DNA of 64,000 nucleotides. Source: Alkalinema sp. CACIAM 70d. Its GTDB lineage: Bacteria; Cyanobacteriota; Cyanobacteriia; Leptolyngbyales; Leptolyngbyaceae. Position 1 is the stretch's first letter. Every line of letters starts with the position of its first letter. The DNA lies in assembly GCA_002148405.1 (NCBI GenBank), contig MUGG01000169.1:24-64023 (forward strand), written 5' to 3'. Below the pieces are notes generated by a model. The model searched no databases, had not been told where the DNA came from, and worked only from the letters and a program-made list of their open reading frames with translations. A program made the translations under genes and the position numbers. Below, piece after piece: positions 1-8,524 of this stretch.

Positions 1-67
1 GTCGGATCTGTAGCATAGATGGATCAATTTCATACCACTGTCCTAACTTCATGGGCTGTGGCTATAC

Positions 68-98
68 AAAAAAGGTGGGCTTCAGTCAGAAACCCACC
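68..98 (-). terminator. Rho-independent terminator of rpsB-tsf
   Basis: Read on the minus strand, the arms GGTGGG and CCCACC (positions 93-98 and 74-79) are followed directly by a run of T (complement of the A run at 67-73). It lies about 80 nt downstream of the tsf stop codon, so it most likely ends the rpsB-tsf transcript. The plus strand also has a T run at 104-110, so it may work in both directions. Confidence 0.8.
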
Positions 99-178
99 TG
101 CACATTTTTTAAAAACCAAAATTCTCAAACTGTAACTTTTCAACCTGTGACTACAGAAATCACAGGTTCAATGACAGC

Positions 179-841
179 TTAAGCTTGACCCGCCATTTGA
201 GCGGCCACTTCTGCAGCAAAGTCGGTTTGCTCAATTTCAATGCCTTCACCCAGAACAAAGCGCACAAAGCGACGAACTTGGATGTTTTCACCCAAAGCTG
301 CCACTTGTTGCTTCACCAATTCAGCAACGGTGATATTTTGATCCTTGATATAGGGCTGATCCAGCAAGGACAGTTCCTTCAAGCGTTTCTCTAAACGACC
401 CTTGACGATCATTTCGCGCTTATCAACCGGCTTGTTCGCCAGATCTTCCTTGCCCATTTCCACAGTCTTTTCTCGCTCGATGAAGTCTGCGGGAATGTCC
501 TCAACCTTGACATACTCCACGTTGGGGCAAGCAGCAATTTGCATTGCGATGTTGGTGACCAACTCTTTGAAAGCTTCGTTCCGAGCCACGAAGTCCGTTT
601 GACAGTTGACTTCTACCAGCACACCAATCCGACCACCGGTGTGGATGTACTGACCAACCAGACCTTCAGCCGCCACTTTACCCGCTTTCTTCTCAGCAGA
701 AGCAATGCCCTTCTTACGCAGCCAATCAATGGATTTCTCCATATCGCCGTCGTTTTCTTTCAGGGCTTTTTTGCAGTCCATCATGCCTGCGCCTGTTTTT
801 TCGCGCAGTTCCTTGACTGCCTGTGCGGAAATCTCAGCCAT
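179..841 (-). CDS. tsf: Translation elongation factor Ts
   Basis: EF-Ts recharges EF-Tu by exchanging GDP for GTP in the cytoplasm. The 220-residue protein opens with a UBA-like N-terminal domain containing VKELREKTGAGMMDCKKAL, and the core has the EF-Tu-contact motif TDFVARNEAF near residues 82-91. The length matches the short cyanobacterial form with a single core repeat. It lies 177 nt downstream of rpsB in the same orientation, the usual rpsB-tsf order. A strong terminator follows. The ATG at 841 gives the expected N-terminus MAEISAQAV. Confidence 0.97.
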   Translation of the reverse strand: MAEISAQAVKELREKTGAGMMDCKKALKENDGDMEKSIDWLRKKGIASAEKKAGKVAAEGLVGQYIHTGGRIGVLVEVNCQTDFVARNEAFKELVTNIAMQIAACPNVEYVKVEDIPADFIEREKTVEMGKEDLANKPVDKREMIVKGRLEKRLKELSLLDQPYIKDQNITVAELVKQQVAALGENIQVRRFVRFVLGEGIEIEQTDFAAEVAAQMAGQA

Positions 842-884
842 GTTCTTAATTCCTGAATCTGCGTCAATGATTGATTATGCGATC

Positions 885-908
885 GGAGACGCGATCGACC
901 ACGTCTCC
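885..908 (-). other. Hairpin between rpsB and tsf
   Basis: The arms GGAGACG (885-891) and CGTCTCC (902-908) are perfectly complementary around a 10-nt loop containing CGATCG. The hairpin sits in the 177-nt rpsB-tsf spacer and has no T run, so it is not a classical terminator. It could be a processing site or could tune tsf expression. That role is inferred. Confidence 0.4.
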
Positions 909-1018
909 CCAAATACAGTGCTACGGACTCGAACCCAGTCAGACTCCACCTAAATTAGCCTGCAATCTGACTAGAGAAACCAGAACACTCCAACAATCGA
1001 GAAAGGGAATAAAGAGGC

Positions 1019-1792
1019 TTATTCTTCGCCGCCTTCTTCAACCGCTTCTTCGTACTCGTCTTCGTACTCTGCACCTTCGTAATCTTCGTAGTCTTCCTCA
1101 GGGCTGACTTGACCATGGCGACCTTCATAGATCGCATCGGCCAAACGACCCACAATCAGCTTAATAGAGCGAATCGCATCATCGTTAGCCGGAATGGGCA
1201 CATCCACCGTGTCGGGATCGCAGTTAGTGTCCAGCAGCGCCACGATCGGAATATTCAGCTTTTGGCACTCTTGCACTGCGTTGTACTCACGACGTTGATC
1301 CACCATGATCACCACGTCAGGAATCTTCCGCATGTTCTTGATACCGCCGAGGTACTTTTGCAGCTTATCCAACTCCCGACGGAGAACCGCTGCTTCCTTC
1401 TTAGGCCGCAGATCCAGCGCTCCCGTTTCTTCTAGGCGCTCCAGTTCCTTCAAGCGATCGACCCGAGTTTTGATCGTCGTCCAGTTAGTCAGCATTCCAC
1501 CGAGCCAGCGCTGGTTGACATAGTAAGCACCGCAACGAGATGCTTCCTGGGCCACGATGCCAGCAGCTTGGCGCTTGGTGCCCACAAACAAGAACTTTTT
1601 GCCCTGCTCAGAAGCCGTCCGCACGAAGTTATACGCGCCATCCATCAACTCAGCGGTTTGTACCAAGTCGATAATGTGCACACCATTACGCGAGGTAAAG
1701 ATGTACGGCTTCATTTTGGGGTTCCAGCGACGGGTTTGGTGACCGAAGTGAACTCCAGACTCCAACAGTTGAGCCAAAGATACAACTGGCAT
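1019..1792 (-). CDS. rpsB: 30S ribosomal protein S2
   Basis: S2 is a structural protein of the small ribosomal subunit that joins late in assembly. The 257-residue protein starts MPVVSLAQLLESGVHFGHQT, carries the family motif RWNPKMKPYIF and the later conserved stretch RRWLGG-type MLTNW. The C-terminus has a strongly acidic Glu/Asp/Tyr tail (about the last 25 residues), seen in many cyanobacterial S2 proteins. A good ribosome binding site (AAAGGAG) sits 7 nt before the ATG. It is the first gene of the rpsB-tsf pair. Confidence 0.97.
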   Translation of the reverse strand: MPVVSLAQLLESGVHFGHQTRRWNPKMKPYIFTSRNGVHIIDLVQTAELMDGAYNFVRTASEQGKKFLFVGTKRQAAGIVAQEASRCGAYYVNQRWLGGMLTNWTTIKTRVDRLKELERLEETGALDLRPKKEAAVLRRELDKLQKYLGGIKNMRKIPDVVIMVDQRREYNAVQECQKLNIPIVALLDTNCDPDTVDVPIPANDDAIRSIKLIVGRLADAIYEGRHGQVSPEEDYEDYEGAEYEDEYEEAVEEGGEE

Positions 1793-2108
1793 TAAATTTT
1801 CTCCTTTCGGGTTAATCCTCCATTCAGGCGTACTTCATAGGGCGAATTGATGGGAAAGCGAGACCCAGGAAGACATACAAGCGTTCAATTCCCGTCCGTT
1901 CCTGCACAATTCTGGAAGCACCCGAAACCCTGAATGTGTGATTTTTACAGCTTTTCTAGCCTAGCATAAGCGGGCCTTTCCAGATACCGGTTTCCCCATC
2001 CTAGATAATAATCATGGCTGAGTCCTGTCATGGGGTGGCTGAAGGTTGTAATGGCTGAGTGTGATAGCTGAGTATTGTGATGGTTGAATATTGTGGGGCG
2101 ATCGACCT
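1793..2108. other. Divergent intergenic region with a degenerate repeat
   Basis: This 316-nt spacer separates divergent rpsB (minus) and the DUF2079 gene (plus). Next to rpsB it holds the ribosome binding site AAAGGAG. From about 2013 to 2097 the plus strand carries several imperfect copies of a motif like ATGGCTGAGT..TGTGAT spaced roughly 15-25 nt. No gene is visible, and I see no clear -10/-35 pair. Confidence 0.5.
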
Positions 2109-3593
2109 ATGCATGCAGTGAAGTGGCTACCGCTTGAGTTTTCCAAGGTTCCACCGATTCATCTCCCGCCCAAGCCGTTGCAATGGCTGATGGGAATCAG
2201 CACGTTGATTTTGATGGGATGCAGCACTGTCCGCCATCTCCTGTTGCGATCGGGATCCCTCGACCTTGGATACTTTGACCAAGCAGCCTATCTGATTAGT
2301 CAAGGGGAAGCGCCAATCGTCTCCTTCTGGGGCTACCACTTTATGGGCGGCCATGCGGACTGGATTATGTACTTTGTGGCCATCCTCTACAAGCTCTATC
2401 CCACGGTGTACTGGCTGTTGGGGCTGCAAGCGATCGCCCTCAGTATCAGCCCCTGGCCCGTCTGGGCCTTGGCACGCCAAGCAGGATTGAACGTAGCTCA
2501 AGCCAGCACGATCGCGGGGACAACCCTACTGTATCCCCTGCTGTTTAACCTGAATCTGTCGGACTTTCATCCGGAAGTATTGGCCTTTCCCGCAATTCTG
2601 ACCGCCCTTTGGGCCGCTCGGGCCAATCGTATCGGCTGGTTTTGTAGCGCAACTTTTCTAGCGCTGGGTTGTCGAGATGCCTTGGCGTTGACGATCGCGG
2701 CCATGGGGCTGTGGTTGATCGTCTGGGAAAAGCGCCGAGCCTGCGGTGCGATCGCGTTGGTAACTGGAACCGCCTGGTTTTTACTGGCAACAAAAGTTGT
2801 GATTCCGGCATTCCGGCCCCATGGCGTGGAGTCGGTGGTGCGCTACGGCTATCTAGGCCAATCCCTTAACGAAATTGTCTTCAACATTTTCTTTAAACCT
2901 TGGCTCTGGCTGGAACATATTGTTTCCCTGGAAACGCTGAATTATCTGTTTGTGCTGCTGATTCCGCTGGCTTGGGGACTGGTGGGGCTACGTTCCTGGA
3001 AGCCGTTAGTCCCCTTAGTCGCGGCCATTCCCCAGTTGGCGATGAATCTGCTGTCTGAGAATGATTTGATGCGCAATATCATCCATCAATACTCATTGCC
3101 GATTCTGCCTTTTCTGTTGTTAACCGTAATCGCAATCTTGGCCGAGGGCAAAGGGAGCATCCCATCACGGCGCTGGATCTGGGTTTGGGCGATCGTCAGC
3201 TTTCTGGCTATGGCGAAGTACGGGCAATTTACGGGCAAATATCTCGATGGATTAGAGACATGGCAGGCACGACGGGAGGCGATCGCCCAAATTCCGGCCC
3301 ACCAGGGCACCGTACTCACGACCCACGAACTGATTCCCCACCTGACCCACCGTCCTGGGATTTATCAAATTACGCCAAATCAACCGCCCCAGAGTTTTGC
3401 CGCGATGGATTATGTGTTGATCAATCAGCACTACCCCGCCTTCCGGAAGAATCCCGCTCTAGCGACCCGCTGGCTGAACCAGCTCAAGGCCGATCGCCAG
3501 TTGCAGTTGCAGTTGCAGTTTGAAAAGGATGGTGTTTTTCTTTTTGTGCAGCGATCGCACGCCAAAACGCTCACCTCACAAGCCAAACGCTAA
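2109..3593 (+). CDS. DUF2079 multi-pass membrane protein
   Basis: The 494-residue product is very hydrophobic with about ten predicted transmembrane stretches. It carries the DUF2079 signatures LDLGYFDQA near the N-terminus and LSDFHPE in the first third, followed by conserved membrane segments. DUF2079 proteins resemble GT-C membrane glycosyltransferases, but a reaction has not been assigned here. The ATG at 2109 is preferred over the in-frame TTG at 2091. The C-terminal 90 residues look soluble and contain a QLQLQLQ run encoded by a simple repeat near 3500. The next gene starts 252 nt downstream, so this is probably a single-gene transcript. Confidence 0.8.
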   Translation: MHAVKWLPLEFSKVPPIHLPPKPLQWLMGISTLILMGCSTVRHLLLRSGSLDLGYFDQAAYLISQGEAPIVSFWGYHFMGGHADWIMYFVAILYKLYPTVYWLLGLQAIALSISPWPVWALARQAGLNVAQASTIAGTTLLYPLLFNLNLSDFHPEVLAFPAILTALWAARANRIGWFCSATFLALGCRDALALTIAAMGLWLIVWEKRRACGAIALVTGTAWFLLATKVVIPAFRPHGVESVVRYGYLGQSLNEIVFNIFFKPWLWLEHIVSLETLNYLFVLLIPLAWGLVGLRSWKPLVPLVAAIPQLAMNLLSENDLMRNIIHQYSLPILPFLLLTVIAILAEGKGSIPSRRWIWVWAIVSFLAMAKYGQFTGKYLDGLETWQARREAIAQIPAHQGTVLTTHELIPHLTHRPGIYQITPNQPPQSFAAMDYVLINQHYPAFRKNPALATRWLNQLKADRQLQLQLQFEKDGVFLFVQRSHAKTLTSQAKR

Positions 3594-3845
3594 CCATCCT
3601 CGGCAATCTGCGCAAATGGGGGATTGCACAAGTTCAGATAACAATTTATTTCCTGGGCAACATTCTCTCTAGCCAAGTCGCTATAACCAACTCTATGCGG
3701 CCCATCACTCTATGCAGATTATTAGTTGTCTTATTAATCTGCCTTGAGTTATTAGCTCGTCTTAATTAGTTGTATAGCTCCCCCGCATCCGGTGTGCATC
3801 AGCTCAAGAAAATTTAGTGCTCTGAACTGATCCAGGAGTCAAGCC

Positions 3846-5054
3846 ATGCCCCAGGCCACGCTAGCATCCACTGATAAAAGCGCTGTTAAAGATAATTACG
3901 ATTTTGCCAATTTTCTCTCTAATTACTCCAGTGCACTGAGTCGTCGATCGCGATCGACCCAGTGGATCAAATCTCTGATCCATGACTTATTCGACGATCG
4001 GTATCTGCTAGCGATCTCACCCAAAAACACGCTACATCGCCGACAATACGACCAAATTGTGGCCTTTGGTGACAGTTTGACGGATACCGGAAATTTTTCT
4101 CGCGACTTTTCTAGGGCCTTTGGCATTCCGTTTCCCCCCAGTCCACCCTATGAGCCTGGTCGTCTTTCCAACGGAGCCCTGTGGGTTGAGTCCCTGGCGA
4201 AGGATCTCGGCATCACGAAGGTGTCCAATTTTGCCTACATTGGAGCAACAACTGGAACTGAAAATGTAGCATCACTCACCGTCGGCCAACCGCTCCCCAT
4301 TGCCTTTCCCGGCATCCAGCAGGAAGTAGATACCTTCCAACTCAGTTTGGCGGGGCAACGGGCTAATCCCAATGCCCTATATTTCGTCTGGGGCGGAGCC
4401 AATGATTATCTCTTTTCGTTGCAAAGCCAGTTTGCTAATGCCGCCAGTGACATTGTCCAAGGCGTAACCAACATTGCCCGATCGGTGATGAAGTTAGCGG
4501 ATTTGGGAGCCAATACGATCTCGGTCGCCAATTTGCCAAACCTAGGTCGTACCCCCTTTGCCACAATCCGCAATATTTCCACGGAAAGCACCCTCTACAG
4601 TTTGGCGTTTAACATCACCCTCTCCTTTACCCTGGAAAAACTCGATCGCTACCTCAAAGCCGACATCGTAGAACTGGATACCTTTTCGCTCGGAGAAGCG
4701 ATCGCGGCCAATCCCAGCAAGTTTGGCTTTACGAATATCACTGAGCCAGCGATTACTAAACTACCGAATATTGACCCCAATACCTATCTTTTCTGGGACG
4801 AGTTCCATCCCACTCAAGCCTTCCACAATGTAATTGCGAAAACCTTTGAGCATGCGTTGTCTATGCCAACACCCAGCCGAGTACTGGAAACCAGCTTGAA
4901 CACCGCGATCGGTCTGTTGAATAGCAGTAACGGCAGTGCCCTGCGATCGGCATTTACCAATCTACTCAACCAGAGTTCTCAACTGCTATCCAGCATCAAC
5001 CCACTGTTAGCAGCCCAATCAACCATTCCACCGTCTAAACTCAGTTTGGTTTAA
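3846..5054 (+). CDS. SGNH/GDSL-type lipase or esterase
   Basis: All four SGNH blocks are present in the 402-residue protein. Block I is VAFGDSLTDTGNF with the nucleophile Ser at about residue 77. Block II is around LSNGALWVESLA, block III is WGGANDY with the oxyanion Asn, and block V is WDEFHPTQAFH with the catalytic Asp and His. The family hydrolyses ester bonds in lipids or acylated sugars. The first 65 residues precede the catalytic fold and show no obvious signal peptide, and the last 75 residues are Ser/Asn/Leu rich with no known motif. The substrate cannot be read from the sequence. It converges on the glycosyltransferase gene, with only 12 nt between stop codons. Confidence 0.88.
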   Translation: MPQATLASTDKSAVKDNYDFANFLSNYSSALSRRSRSTQWIKSLIHDLFDDRYLLAISPKNTLHRRQYDQIVAFGDSLTDTGNFSRDFSRAFGIPFPPSPPYEPGRLSNGALWVESLAKDLGITKVSNFAYIGATTGTENVASLTVGQPLPIAFPGIQQEVDTFQLSLAGQRANPNALYFVWGGANDYLFSLQSQFANAASDIVQGVTNIARSVMKLADLGANTISVANLPNLGRTPFATIRNISTESTLYSLAFNITLSFTLEKLDRYLKADIVELDTFSLGEAIAANPSKFGFTNITEPAITKLPNIDPNTYLFWDEFHPTQAFHNVIAKTFEHALSMPTPSRVLETSLNTAIGLLNSSNGSALRSAFTNLLNQSSQLLSSINPLLAAQSTIPPSKLSLV

Positions 5055-5066
5055 CTGCCATTCGGT

Positions 5067-5993
5067 TTAACAACTCTGCGCTTTGAGTTCAGCGTAGGCA
5101 TCATAGACCCCACGCACGTTGTACCAATTGAGGAAAATCCGGGCAGCTTCCAACGCTAATTGAGGTTGCCCGCGATCGATCAACCATTGCAGCAGCGGAG
5201 CCATTGTCTTTTCATTCAGCAAGCCACCTAGGGAAAGCAACCCCCAGAGAACCTTATGAATCCAGGTCATCTGGATCATCATCCGTACTTCCCAAGTGGG
5301 ATGCTTTTGGTAAAACAACACCCCCATCCGACCGCGCTGAATTTCCTTGTCAATCAGGTTAGGAATCTGGGCCAAGCTGAACGGTGGGTGCCAATGATAG
5401 CCCACGGCTTCCGGCGCTTTAATCAACTTCAGCCCCAAATTTTTTAGCCGCACTCCCAGTTCCAAATCCTCCCAGCCGTAGAGTTGAAACCCCGTATCGA
5501 ACAAGCCCGCTTCCAGTAACCAGTACTTGGGAATCGCCACATTGCCCGTTGCAAAAAAGGCTGCCGAGAAATCCGTGACTTTGTAGGGTTCCGCCGTGGG
5601 TTGCTCAAAGTTGCAGGTGTTGATCACGCGGCCATAGGTAAAGAAGCGATCGCTGCCCAATTCCTGACGCCCCTTGGCCAACGCAGCTGCATGGGACTGG
5701 AGAAACGTAGACAGCACCACTAAATCACTGTCAATAAAAATAATCATGTCCCCCTGGGCCTTTTCCACCCCCAAGTTTCTTGCCGCAGAAGGCCCGAGGT
5801 GATTTTGGCAAAACAGGTTGACATGGGGGAATTCTGATGACCGATCGCGCAGCCAATCCACCGTGCCATCGGTTGAGCCATCATCCACCACTACGACTTC
5901 ATAGGGTTCGCTCCAAGCCTGATCCTCCAGAGCCCGCAGACACTTTTCAAGAATGGGCTTGCGGTTGTAAGTCGGAATGACAACACTAAACAC
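5067..5993 (-). CDS. Family 2 glycosyltransferase
   Basis: The protein (308 residues) begins MFSVVIPTYNRKPILEKCL, the classic GT-A fold start. It has DDGSTDGT at about residues 37-44 and a metal-binding DSD at about 88-90, then GWEDLELGVRL, the conserved ED region of GT2 enzymes. It probably transfers a sugar from a nucleotide-sugar donor to a surface polysaccharide or lipid acceptor. The acceptor is unknown. There are no transmembrane helices. No polysaccharide cluster surrounds it here; its neighbours are an SGNH hydrolase and a Uma2 protein. Confidence 0.9.
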   Translation of the reverse strand: MFSVVIPTYNRKPILEKCLRALEDQAWSEPYEVVVVDDGSTDGTVDWLRDRSSEFPHVNLFCQNHLGPSAARNLGVEKAQGDMIIFIDSDLVVLSTFLQSHAAALAKGRQELGSDRFFTYGRVINTCNFEQPTAEPYKVTDFSAAFFATGNVAIPKYWLLEAGLFDTGFQLYGWEDLELGVRLKNLGLKLIKAPEAVGYHWHPPFSLAQIPNLIDKEIQRGRMGVLFYQKHPTWEVRMMIQMTWIHKVLWGLLSLGGLLNEKTMAPLLQWLIDRGQPQLALEAARIFLNWYNVRGVYDAYAELKAQSC

Positions 5994-6058
5994 TCAACAA
6001 CTCCTGGCAATGGGATTCCCTTCAGTCTATCGTGGCGACTGGTGCGATCGAATTCGCG

Positions 6059-6901
6059 TTAACCCACAATACCAGCAACCGTTTCCACATCTAGCGCCAA
6101 GGTAGTAGCAATCTGTTCAGGGCTCAGCCCCAGTTCAGCCAGTTTCAGCACCGCTTGGATAAGTTGAGCTTCGGCGCGATCGGCCCGTTGCTTTTCAGAC
6201 TCAGCCCGTTGCTTTTCAGACTCAGCCCGTTGCTTTTCAGACTCAGCCCGTTGCTTTTCAGACTCAGCCCGTTGCCGTTCTTGCTCAGCTCGTTGCTTTT
6301 CTGACTCGGCCCGTTGCCGCTCTTGCTCAGCCAGTTCGCGCAGTTCCACCGGGTTGAGAAAGCGCTCTCCATTGGACTGATAAAGTTCTAGGTCATCTTC
6401 CGTGAGGCAAAAACGAACTTGCAAACGCGGACTTACCCAATCCGATTCGATCGTCACAGGTTCCAAGCCCCGTTGCCCGCGCAGAAAAATCTGTAACGTC
6501 GCAACACGAGGGTCATAAACGTAATACTCCTCCACGCCATAGCGGTCATAGAATCGGAGCTTCCGATCCATTTCATCAGAAGTATTGCTATCGGAGAGGA
6601 TTTCAAAGATGATTTGCGGCGGAATGTGCCCCTCCTCCCACTGTTTGTAGGATTTACGGCTATGCTTGGGTCGCCCCAAAACAACTAAGACATCCGGTGC
6701 ACAGCGAATCGTAGGGTCTCCCTCCACCGGATACCAAAATAAATCGCCCGCAATGAATACATCTTCCCGATCGCGATAGAAAATCTCCAAGTTTTCTTTG
6801 ATTAGAACAATCCAATCAAACTGAATCGTACTGTTGGCCAACGGTTCTCCATCCGATTCTGGGTAGAAAATTTCATCGGGCTTGGTCAGTTGAGTAACCA
6901 T
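6059..6901 (-). CDS. Uma2 family (DUF820) endonuclease-like protein with heptad tail
   Basis: Residues 1-190 form a Uma2/DUF820 domain, a PD-(D/E)XK-like fold abundant in cyanobacteria. The acidic positions are visible in CAPDVLVVLG and FEILSDSN, followed by the conserved RKLRFYDRYGVEEYYVYDP-type segment. The usual catalytic Lys after the Glu is not evident; LSD follows. Residues about 195-245 are a highly charged coiled coil built from the heptad AESEKQR/AEQERQR. The final 30 residues contain a helix-turn-helix-like LGLSPEQIATTLALDVETVAG, common at the end of such proteins. The cellular role of the family is not established. It is one of three intact Uma2 genes in the window. Confidence 0.85.
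   Translation of the reverse strand: MVTQLTKPDEIFYPESDGEPLANSTIQFDWIVLIKENLEIFYRDREDVFIAGDLFWYPVEGDPTIRCAPDVLVVLGRPKHSRKSYKQWEEGHIPPQIIFEILSDSNTSDEMDRKLRFYDRYGVEEYYVYDPRVATLQIFLRGQRGLEPVTIESDWVSPRLQVRFCLTEDDLELYQSNGERFLNPVELRELAEQERQRAESEKQRAEQERQRAESEKQRAESEKQRAESEKQRAESEKQRADRAEAQLIQAVLKLAELGLSPEQIATTLALDVETVAGIVG
6191..6274 (-). repeat. 21-bp coding tandem repeat (heptad repeat)
   Basis: Four identical 21-bp units (CTTTTCAGACTCAGCCCGTT plus G on the plus strand) run from 6191 to 6274 with no mismatch. Three more degenerate units follow to about 6337. Each unit encodes one heptad of the coiled-coil tail. Perfect identity at synonymous positions points to recent slippage or unequal recombination. 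Confidence 0.9.
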
Positions 6902-7166
6902 GGTTTTCCCTCGTTTTTTCCTCGATCGCCGTAATAAATTTGCTTCGATCGGGACGATTGTCAGAATTGTTAGAGTAGTTGTTCTACTCCCATATCTTGC
7001 ATCTCTAGCATCGTCCGTAGGTTGGAACTATACCCTTGACTTAGTTCCAGTGTACCGATTCTGTTGAGAAACCCTCAACTTCCTGGGGATTCTTCCGGTC
7101 GATCGCCCCCTGCAACCCCACTTTGCCAGATAATAGAAAACTTGTTAATTAGCAATGAGAGACATC

Positions 7167-8369
7167 ATGGGGCGAGCAAAGAAGGTAGTGTTGGCCTATT
7201 CCGGCGGTGTGGATACTTCCGTTTGCATTCCTTACCTGAAGCAGGAATGGGGCGTGGAAGAAGTCATTACCCTGGCGGCTGACCTGGGACAAGGGGATGA
7301 ACTGGAACCCATCCGTCAAAAAGCACTCAATTCCGGGGCAGCAGTGTCCCTCGTGGCCGATGCCAAGGCAGAATTTGTCAAAAACTATGCCTTTCCAGCC
7401 ATTCAAGCCAACGCTCTCTACGAAAATCGCTATCCCTTGTCTACAGCCTTAGCACGACCATTAATTGCCAAGTTGCTTGTGGATGCCGCAGCAGAATATG
7501 GCGCAGATGCCGTGGCCCACGGTTGCACGGGGAAAGGTAACGACCAAGTGCGCTTTGATGTGGCGATCGCGGCCTTAAATCCCAGCCTGAAGGTACTGGC
7601 TCCGGCACGGGAATGGGGCATGAGCCGCGAAGAGACGATCGCTTACGGTGAACAGTTTGGCATTCCATCTCCGGTGAAAAAGTCCTCGCCCTACAGTGTG
7701 GATCTCAATCTTTTAGGCCGCAGTATCGAAGCCGGCCCGCTGGAAGATCCTTACTATGAACCGACGGAAGAAGTCTTTGTCTTGACCAAGGCGATCGCTG
7801 ATACCCCCAACGAACCTGAATACGTAGAAATTAGCTTTGAGCAGGGCGTTCCCGTGGCGATCGATGGCCAAGCCTTTGATCCAGTAGACCTGTTCATCCA
7901 CCTCAACCAGCGGGTGGGTAACCATGGCATCGGGCGGATCGATATGCTGGAAAACCGCTTGGTCGGTATTAAATCCCGCGAAATCTACGAAACCCCTGGC
8001 TTACTAGTACTGATCCATGCTCACCGGGATTTGGAAAGCCTAACTCTGACCAAGGATGTGACCCAATACAAGCGCGGCTTGGAAGAAACCTACGGCCAAA
8101 TGGTTTACAACGGTCTGTGGTACAGCCCCCTCAAGGAAGCGCTGGATGCCTTTATTCAGAAGACTCAGGAGCGAGTGACAGGTACCGTGCGAGTGAAGTT
8201 GTTCAAGGGCAATGCCACAATCGTCGGTCGTAAATCTGCCAACTCTCTGTATAACGAAGATCTGGCAACCTACGGATCGGGCGATCAGTTCGACCACAAG
8301 GCCGCAGAAGGCTTCATCTATGTTTGGGGCCTGCCTACGCGCGTCTGGTCTCAAAAAATTCGGGGCTAG
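7167..8369 (+). CDS. argG: Argininosuccinate synthase
   Basis: ArgG joins citrulline and aspartate using ATP to give argininosuccinate, the penultimate step of arginine synthesis, and in cyanobacteria also feeds cyanophycin. The protein shows the N-type ATP pyrophosphatase loop AYSGGVDTSV near residues 9-18, then HGCTGKGNDQVRF and SPYSVDLNLLGRSIE, all conserved in ArgG. I chose the ATG at 7167 (MGRAKKVVLAYSGG, 400 residues), which matches family starts and has a GAGAG a few bases upstream. An ATG four codons earlier (7155) is possible. A near-perfect terminator follows. Confidence 0.97.
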   Translation: MGRAKKVVLAYSGGVDTSVCIPYLKQEWGVEEVITLAADLGQGDELEPIRQKALNSGAAVSLVADAKAEFVKNYAFPAIQANALYENRYPLSTALARPLIAKLLVDAAAEYGADAVAHGCTGKGNDQVRFDVAIAALNPSLKVLAPAREWGMSREETIAYGEQFGIPSPVKKSSPYSVDLNLLGRSIEAGPLEDPYYEPTEEVFVLTKAIADTPNEPEYVEISFEQGVPVAIDGQAFDPVDLFIHLNQRVGNHGIGRIDMLENRLVGIKSREIYETPGLLVLIHAHRDLESLTLTKDVTQYKRGLEETYGQMVYNGLWYSPLKEALDAFIQKTQERVTGTVRVKLFKGNATIVGRKSANSLYNEDLATYGSGDQFDHKAAEGFIYVWGLPTRVWSQKIRG

Positions 8370-8413
8370 GCGTTTGTAGCAAGTTTACTGAAGCCTTGCC
8401 CCAATTAGCTTTT

Positions 8414-8459
8414 AACAAAATAGCGATCGTCTTTACCATGGGACGATCGCTATTTTGTT
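8414..8459. terminator. Bidirectional terminator with GCGATCG in both arms
   Basis: Two perfectly complementary 18-nt arms, AACAAAATAGCGATCGTC (8414-8431) and its reverse complement (8442-8459), enclose a 10-nt loop. The A/T-rich base of the stem supplies a T-rich tail on either strand. It lies between convergent argG and the DedA gene. The HIP1 core GCGATCG is part of the stem. Confidence 0.75.
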
Positions 8460-8524
8460 GAAACGAGCTATGAAACGAGCGCGGGTTGAACAATCGCGCG
8501 CCCTCGGGTCAGGGTTGGACTGAA

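Noticed and set aside
1..67. Possible gene end at the left edge
   Set aside because: No open frame or conserved residue pattern could be recognised in this short stretch.
6191..6337. Possible CRISPR array
   Set aside because: Units are directly adjacent 21-mers without spacers and encode heptads of a protein.
6145..6372. A second reading frame through the Uma2 heptad repeat
   Set aside because: It stays open only because a 21-bp repeat has no stop in that frame; it is not a separate gene.
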